DNA from: Lactuca virosa
Taxonomy: Eukaryota; Streptophyta; Magnoliopsida; Asterales; Asteraceae
DNA: 64,000 bases
Assembly (NCBI GenBank): GCA_928212115.1
Contig: CAKMRJ010005745.1
Coordinates: 93,369,121 to 93,433,120, forward strand
Reading direction: 5' to 3'
The position numbers and the translations under genes are program-made. The notes below the pieces were generated by a model. It did not search any database, had not been told where the DNA came from, and worked only from the letters and a program-made list of their open reading frames with translations. Positions 56,154-64,000 of the stretch are shown here, piece after piece. Each line of letters opens with the position of its first letter. Position 1 is the first letter of the stretch.

Positions 56154-57120
56154 TTACTCGTCAATTGGTTCAACTAGAATTGCTTCCTCATGTTGAGCCC
56201 TAGCATTTTCAGAAGTTCCTTCATCGTTTGATTTTTGAATTTCTTCAAGATCAATGGTACTCCCACTGTCCTCTTTGCATATGAGCTCTCTCTCGCAAAA
56301 TACTCCCCTTCGTGCTACGAAGACTACGTTCTCACTAGGTCTGTAGAACAAATATCCATAGGACTTCTGTGGGTAGCCGATGAAAATACATCTCTCATTT
56401 CAAGGTTCAAGCTTTTCATGAGTGTCTCGTCTAACGAAAGCTACACAAACCCAAACCTTGATATGTGCTAACAAGGAAACCTTCCTTGTCCACATCTCGT
56501 GAGGTGTTTTGGCAACATTCTTTGTTGGGACAAGATTTAGAATGTGAGCGGCAGTCTCTAAGGCATACCCCTAGAATGAGATTAGAAGTTAAGCTCGACT
56601 CATCATGGAACGAACCATGTCTAATAAGGTCCGATTACGCCTCTTAGTAACACCATTAAGTTGTGGTGTCCTTGGAGGTGTCAATTGTGAAACTATTCCA
56701 CATTCCTTGAGGTAGTCGTGGAACTCGATATTAAGATACTCACCGCCTCTATCGGATCTAAGCATCTTTATCTTCTTGCCCAATTGATTATCGACTTCAT
56801 GTTTAAACTCTTTGAACTTTTCAAAGGTTTCTAACTTATGCTTGGTTAAGTAGATATAGCCATATCTGCTATAATCATCAGTAAAAGTCACATATAATCG
56901 ATTTGCATCCCTTATGGTAGATCTGAAGGGCCCATACCCATCTGTGTGTATAAGATCCGAAAATCCTTTACCTCTTTCACAAGAACGAGTGAAAGGTGAT
57001 TTTGTCATCTTTCCCAATAAACAAGACTCGCATGTAACATCTTACCTTAAGTTAAATGATTCCAAAACTCCATCATTTTGGAGTTGGGCCACGAGTTTCT
57101 TGTTAACATGTCCAAGATGA
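56154..57120 (-). pseudogene. Copia integrase (element D)
   Basis: Core: GKMTKSPFTRSCERGKG, DLIHTDGYGPFRS, TFTDDYSRYGYIYL, LRSDRGGEYLN, QLTPPRTPQLNGV, then TKRRNRTLLDMVRS. In active Copia integrases the last block reads NGV-x-ERRN; here the catalytic Glu position is Lys. The aspartates are present. The C-terminal part to 56154 is broken by a stop and frame changes, so the enzyme is judged inactive. Confidence 0.88.
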
Positions 57121-57199
57121 CAATGCCACAAGCACGATTTTTCTATACCATTAGACGAATCAATTTGAAAAACAGTATTACCTAAATTGTCTACAATCA

Positions 57200-57508
57200 T
57201 CACAGTGTCATACACACCATCACAAGGTAAAGCTTCAAAATAAAAAAAACACCATTTTTATAAGCAAAAATAGAACCATTCTCAGCATTAAAAGAATATC
57301 TAAAACCTTGTTTAAATAAAGCATGAAATGAAATGATGTTTCGTGTCATATCTGACGAGTAGAAATAATTTATTAAATATAATCCTAACCCACTACTAAG
57401 AACTAAGCCATAAACGCCAATCTTGGTGACAGGTAAAGATCGCCTATTCCCCATGATCAAGTTCATCCTTCCATGCTCCACATCCTCACTTATTTTTAGC
57501 TCCTGCAA
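57200..57508 (-). pseudogene. Copia GAG-pre-integrase region (element D)
   Basis: MQELKISEDVEHGRMNLIMG followed by SSDMTRNIISFHALFKQGFR and NGSIFAYKNGVFFILKLYL matches the region between protease and integrase in Copia polyproteins. The protease DSG motif itself is not seen clearly. Confidence 0.75.
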
Positions 57509-57604
57509 ATTAGAACAAATATGAAACCCTCATCCTGTTTCAAGGATCCAATAACGAGAATGTGATGAGTTATTACATAAGATAGTATAAATACCTACCG
57601 AGGT

Positions 57605-57920
57605 TGGCATCACCTTGCCATCCATGATATCCTGCACGTATTTATGGGCAGCTTCGTTTCCAATGCCTCTTGTCATTGTAATAAAAGCAAGTAGTCTCTT
57701 TAGGTCTTGTGCTCGACGACCCAGCTTGGGACTTTCCCTTCCAATTTTGTTTAGGAGGACCTTTCCTCTTCTTCCCTTTCCCTTTCCCTATGGTCAAAAC
57801 GGGAGCACCAGTAGGAGTGGAGGCAATACCTTTTCCCTTCATTCCTGCTTCAGTTGTTCGCATAAGATTGTGAAATTGTGACAAACTAGTTTCATTATTG
57901 TTCAAATGATAGGTAAATAT
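57605..57920 (-). pseudogene. Copia gag C-terminus with zinc knuckle (element D)
   Basis: It contains a Lys-rich KGKGKKRKGPPKQNWKGK segment and the knuckle CFYYNDKRHWKRSCP, whose second Cys is Tyr. The gag relics of A, B and C end with the same knuckle plus a YL-D-DGK motif. It is cut by LTR E at 57921. Confidence 0.82.
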
Positions 57921-59305
57921 TGTCACACCCCCAAACCGGAACGGCTGAAACGTTCGGGGGCGGAGGACGTCATATGTAGTATCACAACACATGCATCATA
58001 GTAATCAAGGTAACAAGCAACCATTGCATTAATATTAAAGTGTTTACAAAGTATGATTCACAAAATATTGACTCCAAGGTAAATAACAAAACAAGACATG
58101 AAGCTACCATGCTCCATCTTCTGAATCCCAGTGCGCGTACCTGTCTAATAGTTTCCTGAGAATACACGTTATTTTGAAAGAGTAGATCAGCATTTAAGCT
58201 GGTGAGTTCATAAGTATTTTAGATATGAAAAGTAAACTGTAAGTTCTTTAGAAAAAGTTCGCATGTTCCTCCAGGAAATCCTATATTTTCTGATGTGATG
58301 AAAGATAAGTAAAAATGACTCTACAATTCCTTCTATGAGTACTAAATGGATACAAGTTATATACAAATTAGAGTAAACAGACAATCGATTGTGTGAATCT
58401 GCCCTAAGCCCACAACCAAACAAGGAATAGGAAATGAGGCGGAAAGCACACATCCCATTGTTTGTTAGATCTTCATTTTATATAACCCTGGCGTATTCAT
58501 TTGGTACTTACGGTGTTAACTGTAATAGTTCTTTATATTTGATGAAAACATTCTTTAAGAAAATCATATATTTCCTTTTAGTAAAATGGTAACCACAATA
58601 GTTCCTTCTATAATCACTTAGTTTATACTAGTTATATATAATCTAATATCGAACGGACAGTTAAATGTGTGAATCTGCCCTAAGCCCACAACCAAACAAG
58701 GAACATGAATGAGGCGGAAGTCACACATTCCACTGCCTATCGGATATTAATTATATATAACCCTGATGTATAAAGTAAGGTATTATCGAATTAACCACTG
58801 AAGGTCCTTTAAGTTATACTGGTTACGAATTAAACCTTACAGATAAGTTTCTAGATTCACTTACTTAATGAACTATCCGAAAAGTATGTTTTTGTACTAG
58901 AAAGCGGTATACTGAATTTGTATGCTATGACCTGACCCATACCTATTACTCCCTATGATTACTTGGTGTATACATGATATATATAGCTAAGATCAAATAG
59001 ATAGTAGAATGTGTGAATCTGCTCTAAGCCCACAACCAAACAAGGAACGGGAAATGAAGCGGAAAGCACACATCCTACTGTCTGTCAGATCCGATTAATA
59101 TATATCGCTAATGTATCTACCCAAAAATCATAAAGTTAGCATTATAGGCCCCCTTTTAACTGAATGCTCATGTTGCTAGGAAGTTATGTGGCACTGTTCT
59201 ATTGGTTAGGAAGACTACTAGAAGTAATGAAATCCTGTACTCTAAACGCCTCAGTCGATACTGTTGTAAGTTTTATATATATTGCTATTGTTTATTTATT
59301 ATTGT

Positions 59306-59455
59306 CCGGTACTTTGTAGATGTACGCTTTTTAAATAAAATCTGGTACTTTGTAGATGTACCCCATATATAACCTGGTACTTTGCAGATGTACCCCATAT
59401 ATAACTTGGTACTTTGTAGATGTACCCCATATATATCCTTATACTTTGTATATTA
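59306..59455 (-). repeat. 32-bp tandem repeat with GGTAC..GTACC hairpin
   Basis: Four full or partial units of GGTACTTTGTAGATGTACC followed by 'ccatatataa'. Each unit is a small inverted repeat. A second tandem of about 33 bases ('tagtatgttccttcctgttc') lies at 59560-59625. Confidence 0.8.
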
Positions 59456-60124
59456 TCATATTTTGTTTACAACAATGAGTTAATGATACTTTCCCTTCCT
59501 AGGTTACTGGGAGTGTAAAATATAAGCTCGTGAATCATGATTTGTTCTTCTGTTCTAGAATATAGTATGTTCCTTCCTGTTCTTGTTATAGTATGTTCCT
59601 TCCTGTTCTAGTTATAGTATGAACTGAACCCCTAAACTATACCTATTATAGTTTACTAGTATGCTTGTTTGAATTGTTACCGACTTGAAGAAAAGACTCA
59701 ATTATCTACTGAGTTAAGTATATACCTTAAAAACAGAGTTGTATAAACAATAATCTAACATCAATTAAAAGAGTTTTTGAATTGATTTGATCACTTACAA
59801 AGCATAAGAAATCCTTAAATGTGATGGTTATCACAGGTAAATATTAACATAATAATATTGTGTTCGACTTGTATTCCCCCCTTAAAAGCATTTAAAACAT
59901 TTAAAAGATTGATTATATGGGTATGAACTCACCTTATGTGGGTGATTCAACTGATGATTCGAGTAAGGATGATAATTTCCACGAATGAAGTCCCGAGGCA
60001 CAAACGAGTCCTAAATGACATATATTGATACATATAGGCATGTAATTAGTGAATCTAACTACAAAGGAGATTGGGCAACAACCTAGGATGCAAGAATAAC
60101 TCACCAAAGAAGTGTTAGAAGCAA

Positions 60125-60540
60125 GATAGGAGGCTGATAGGGTGTTCAAGGCCCAAAGGAGTTCACGGCCCAAACTGATGGGTGTTCACGGCCCACACTT
60201 GAGTGGTTCACGGCCCACTTGAGTGGTTCACGACCCACTTGAGGGGTTCACGGACCAAGTTGATGTTCACGACCCAACTTGATGAAGAACACTTGAAGAT
60301 CTTTGTGTTTTGGTGAGTGTTTGAAGATTCTAGTAAGCTTCTATGAAGTATCAAAGGAAAGGGGTGTTTAAGAGTGAAAGATGGTGTTCTTGAACTATGA
60401 TACTTGAGAGAGAATGGAGTGATTGCGGCCAAGAGGAGAAGAAGCGAAGGAAAAGTGGCTAAAACTCATCTATATACCATGAGTTCACGGCCTAAGAGGG
60501 GTTCACGTCCGTGAACATGGTCCTTGGCCGTGAACCTCAC
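60125..60540. repeat. GTTCACGGCC direct and inverted repeats
   Basis: About eight GTTCACGGCC-like copies occur in direct orientation at 60160-60275. There is a perfect palindrome GTTCACGTCCGTGAAC at 60501-60516 with more flanking copies. It is another LTR-specific palindrome family. Confidence 0.75.
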
Positions 60541-61912
60541 TTGTTGAGGTTTTATGGCTCAAATGTTGTTCTAGGCTCTTGGTTCTTACATGGTTCACTT
60601 CCTAACACGCAACCCTTACGTATAATAGGCTTAGAACTCATTAAAATGACCCTTAACAAGGCTAAAAGGTAACCGAAACAAGTCTGACTTTTGATTGATT
60701 GGATTGACTTTACAAGATAGAAATTTACGGGCTGTCACATCATCCCCCCCGTTAGATGGAATTTCGTCCCAAAATTAGCTTTCTTAGTAGTACTCTTGGG
60801 GTCGTGCTCCTCTGAATGGTAGAATACCCACTCGTAGACCTAGGCAACTCTTCCCTGAAGTTCGTGATAGAATTCATACTTGGTCCATCTATCATCACCT
60901 CGTGTATACAGGTCGTATATAATTAAGATTAGTAAGACGGTCGGATGTGCGACTCTGCCCCAGGTCCACAACCAAACAAGTAACAGGAGATAGGGCGGAA
61001 ACACACATACTAAATCCACATAATCATAATTATATACCATCCTCGCGTATACACTTAATAGTGATAGGTGGGCTGTATTCGTCCTTAGCCTCTGTGCTTG
61101 AACTTGATCTGTTGGACGAGTGGTAGTTCGGGAAGGTCTGCTGAGTATACGGTGACAAGGTTTCGGAGGGCAAGGTACTCCTCGCATGAGTACTTCAGGG
61201 TTTAGAAGACAAGAGACAGTTGTGAGGTCTGGGTCGGGTTGTCGTTACGAGTGACGAAGGTTTTGTTAGTTTGTCGGTTAAGGCGATGGATTTTCGAAAC
61301 ACATGAACTTGGTATGGTGAGGACCATGCCAATCCACGACGAATGATGACGATGGACTTTTTATAGAAACAACCGTTAGGCCGATTTGAAAGAAATGTTT
61401 GTTATACGATGGTGTATCTCGACTGTGCTCGACAATGTATTCTATGTAGACTTTCTAGTGCTTTTAGTTTTCTCCTTGATATTACCACTGCCACAAATCG
61501 TACCGCGATGAGCAAGTACTAACAGTGAAAGTGCTTTGATAACTAGTGTCGATACTTTATATTATGATCCTCATCGGTACCTCTACGATCGCCTGGCATA
61601 TACAAGTTATGTATAATTAAGATGAATAAGACGGACGACTGAGTGACTCTGCCCTAAATCCACAACCAAACAAGGAACAGGAAATGAGGCGGAATCACTC
61701 ACTCTTAGTCTGCAAAATCTTAGCTATGCACAACCTTGATGTACATACTAAGCCATCATATCTCACCTGCACGAATCTTTAGTTCTCTTATGAATGTCGT
61801 GACTTGTTCAGACGAGTTAATAATTTTATAATTACTTTTAAATTTCCCCAAGTTTTAATATTAATATTAATATAAACTTAAATTTTTAAAGAAATTTTTA
61901 TTTAAGAGACGT

Positions 61913-62046
61913 ACCGTTGTTCGCTGGCGGTTCCGGGGCAGCTTCTCCTGTGGTGATCATCAGAATTCGTCCATCTGCGCCAGAGTTCTTCGTTATCGGG
62001 CAGTCCCTCTTGTAATGCCCAGTCTCACCACAACCATAGCAGGCCT
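61913..62046 (-). pseudogene. Gypsy gag zinc knuckle fragment
   Basis: It reads CYGCGETGHYKRDCP (62041-61998), a canonical C-x2-C-x4-H-x4-C RNA-binding knuckle. It is followed by TKNSGADGRILMITT and EAAPEPPANNG, then GTACGT, which could be a splice donor or simply the end of homology. No flanking gag core was found. Confidence 0.72.
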
Positions 62047-62312
62047 ATTGAATTCCTGATCCAATTGCGAGTCCTGTGCTTCGGGTAGTATAAGCCTCTA
62101 TTACTTTTCACACCTACTAATACTTGTCCCAAAAACTATCTTGTAGTTTCCAAGTCACTTCTAGAACTACACATCACAACCACTAAACATATATATGTAT
62201 GTGTCCCATGAGCACATACAATAGGTTTTCCTAAACCCCACTAGAACTTTGCATCTTTACTGATGCCCTACCTTACAAATATATGCCCTATCAAGCATAT
62301 ATTAAACTTCCA

Positions 62313-62990
62313 AGACTCTCCTTCTGAGATTCCGTTCCACTTATATATACTATTTGATAAGAAAGATCTTATTCCAATATTAACTAATTTTCGGATGAAT
62401 ACAATTACATGCCTCAGAAATCAAACAGTCTGTCGACTGAACGATCTAACACTACAACGGTTAGACTCATACAAGAGCTACGTAATAGCGCCAAATCAAG
62501 CAATCTAAAACTATTTAATTCTAGGATCATGCAACCTAACGTATTTGTCAAATAACTAATTAATATTAATATAGGTTCTAAGCAACAATTAACAAGAAAA
62601 TCCTTGGGTTATAAGCCATCTTATTTATCAGGTAATTCTAACATGCGATTCCTAAAATACTTCTTCTAGGATTCCTACCACTTCTTAATATTTGTTGAAA
62701 AAACTTCTACCAATATTAACTAATTACCAAGCGAATACGACTGCATGCCTCTAAAACCAAACATTTTGTTGATTGAAAGATCCGACACTACAATAGTTAG
62801 ACTCATATGAGATCTGCAAAATAGCGCCAAATCAGGCAATCTAAAACTATTTAATTCTGGGAGCATGCAACCTATCATATTTGCCGAATAACTAATAAAT
62901 ATTAATATTGGTTCTAAGAAGCAAATAACAAGCAAATCTATAAGCTATAAGGCATCTTAGTTATGAGGCAATTCTATTTAGCAATTCCTG
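62313..62990. repeat. Diverged tandem duplication, period ~342 bp
   Basis: 62328-62650 and 62670-62990 share 'aatagcgccaaatca', 'caatctaaaactatttaattct', 'catgcaacct' and 'taatattaat' blocks in the same order at roughly 80% by eye. It is non-coding. Confidence 0.75.
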
Positions 62991-63224
62991 TAAATATCTC
63001 TAGCCTATATGGTAGAATGCATTTCTAACCTTTCATTTATCAACAATCATAACAATATGGATATTTTTGGCAATCACCTTCCTTTCTGAGCTTTGGCTGA
63101 CTGTACGCATCACATTCTTTTCTTTTGAATAAAGTTCTTTTGCTTAAAAATATTTGTTTAGATATTCAGATTCTTGGTTTGAGTCTGGAATCACATGAGT
63201 GTCCACCCAATTCGCTTAAACCAG

Positions 63225-63237
63225 GGCTCTGATACCA
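63225..63237 (-). other. Primer-binding site beside LTR I
   Basis: GGCTCTGATACCA is the reverse of a perfect initiator tRNA-Met primer-binding site, three bases from LTR I. It identifies LTR I as a 5' LTR of a - strand element. Confidence 0.82.
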
Positions 63238-63240
63238 ACT

Positions 63241-64000
63241 TGTCACGTCCCGATTTTCAACCTAAAATTTTCATTTTTATTTATTTAAATATATCAGAGT
63301 TATAACTATATTATACGGAAACATGTTGTGAATGCATGTGTGTACAGTCGCACCTTGCCTTTCTCACGATGTACCTAAAAAATATTTATAAAAACTGGGT
63401 AAGCGCTAGGCTAAGTGAGTTCCCAAAATACCATATACCATAATATATATATATAGATGCATACAAAAAATGGCTCACGATCTGAAAACAATATGTATAT
63501 TTTAGTCTTATGGCCCAACCATTTTATATTCAACACGGGTCTACATGTACTTACGATCTACATGTCATTTCGTCAACACGAGTCTATGTGTACTTATGAC
63601 ATACTTGCCATTTCATCAACACAAGTCTATGTGTACTTACGGGCATACGACTTACTTTCCATTTCGTCAACACGCAGGCCTATAAGCTCCCGACCTATTT
63701 AACCGCTCCACCATCATCCCCTAACTAAGTCTTTAATTACAACAATTATACACACAGAGACTGCACTTTAGATTCTACTAATATATGCACATTTATACTT
63801 TCTACTATACCATCTCATAGTTAAGCATATAAAGATTGTATTACCAACTCTACTCTACTGGTTTTCTATCCTAGCATACATGGTTATATATTATAATACA
63901 TGGTATAGTGAGATAACACAACTTAACAATGACTCGGAAGATCGACAGCTATCTAGGCGATTCTACTGGTAATCCGACTGACATGTAACGTGCTGAACGA
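63241..64000 (-). mobile_element. LTR I: 5' LTR of reverse gypsy-type element, runs off window
   Basis: It starts TGTCACGTCCCGATTTTC and aligns with F' (37496-38219) at roughly 80-85% by eye. It continues past 'ggtaatc', where F' is interrupted. Its far end is outside the window. Confidence 0.75.

Larger units (their letters stand above)
52870..57920 (-). mobile_element. Element D: Copia retrotransposon with pol, truncated at 5' side
   Basis: It comprises a 3' LTR (52870-53698), a polypurine tract (53699-53709), a 3' untranslated region, then RNase H, RT, integrase, GAG-pre-integrase and the end of gag in order on the - strand. The element is cut inside gag by LTR E at 57921, so its 5' LTR is not in the window beside it. 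The LTR terminus (TGATGGG..CCTATG.TG.ACATGCAACCC to CACCTAATCCAACA), the polypurine tract and the first few hundred bases of the 3' untranslated region match element A. D is therefore a likely relative of the enzyme source for A, B and C. Confidence 0.88.
57921..60739 (-). mobile_element. LTR E (gypsy-type), reverse, 2.8 kb
   Basis: It starts TGTCACACCCCCAAACCGG inside element D's gag and ends GGGCTGTCACA. It is followed by TCATCCCCCCC (60740-60750), a polypurine tract in reverse. It contains three copies of a 145-bp structured repeat, a 32-bp tandem array and GTTCACGGCC repeats. The second flank of the insertion is not identifiable, so no target duplication can be given. Confidence 0.75.
58351..61748. 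repeat. Five copies of a ~145-bp structured repeat
   Basis: Copies lie at about 58351-58494, 58627-58770, 58971-59115, 60909-61054 and 61600-61748. Each has the nearly constant centre CCCACAACCAAACAAG flanked by CTGCCC and GAGGCGGAA, and stems that differ between copies but pair within each copy. Examples are GTTATATATAAT/ATTATATATAAC, GTATATAATTA/TAATTATATAC and GAGTGA/TCACTC. Confidence 0.8.
60740..63224 (-). mobile_element. Decayed gypsy-type interior with gag zinc knuckle
   Basis: Next to LTR E is a pol-end relic (WVFYHSEEHDPK, NFGTKFHLTGG read on the - strand). It is interrupted by one copy of the 145-bp repeat; another copy lies at 61600-61748. Gag sequence is limited to about 61913-62046. 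The remaining sequence up to the primer-binding site is non-coding. Because LTR E and LTR I differ, this interior may be a chimera of two elements. Confidence 0.55.

Noticed and set aside
60840..61187. 115-residue - strand reading frame
   Set aside because: It reads through a copy of the 145-bp repeat and pol-end relics in the wrong frame; no domain is visible.

Overview
The window is plant nuclear DNA, almost certainly from an Asteraceae species and plausibly lettuce-like (Lactuca). That is an inference from the character of the LTR retrotransposons, notably the many ACTCG(A/T/C/G)CGAGT palindromes in their LTRs and leaders. About 15.7 kb of gene-bearing sequence (21801-37495) lies between two large stacks of nested retrotransposons.

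Left stack (1-21800). A Ty3/gypsy LTR fragment (1-1381) is followed by AT-rich filler and then a decayed chromovirus pol on the + strand (1943-19913) with its 3' LTR (19952-21800). This pol is split by two reverse-oriented LTR elements, A (3229-11080, target duplication GGATG) and B (11391-19162, target duplication CTTTC). Element A carries a 188-bp hAT-type MITE in one LTR.

Gene island. Two protein-coding genes are supported. The first, on the - strand, is a three-exon hnRNP F/H-type RNA-binding protein with three RRMs (28761-23633). Its first coding exon is only 14 nt and lies 2.9 kb upstream. Its first intron holds a Mutator-like fold-back element with a perfect 9-bp target duplication. 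The second, on the + strand, is an intronless DYW-class PPR protein (31051-33864), predicted to be an organellar C-to-U RNA-editing factor. Downstream are a 68-bp tandem duplication, a small fold-back element and a second element related to the Mutator-like one.

Right stack (37496-64000). Reverse-oriented LTR fragments F' and G come first. Next is the 3' LTR (H) of a second reverse chromovirus, interrupted by element C (41934-49741, target duplication CCAAA), followed by that chromovirus's pol (50486-52672). A pol-bearing Copia element D (52870-57920) follows, cut by a gypsy-type LTR E (57921-60739). The window ends with a decayed gypsy interior with a gag zinc knuckle and the 5' LTR (I) of a reverse element.

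Elements A, B and C form one family. They have complete LTRs, primer-binding site, polypurine tract and target duplications, but only a decayed gag and no recognisable pol. D shares their LTR termini, polypurine tract and 3' untranslated region and encodes pol, so D-like elements are the likely mobilising partners. The most unusual signal is that A, B and C carry repeated stem-loops with near-constant loops (CGGCATCCC core; GGTTAACCGGCA core) on stems whose sequence changes while pairing is kept. A separate 145-bp structured repeat behaves the same way five times in and beside LTR E.
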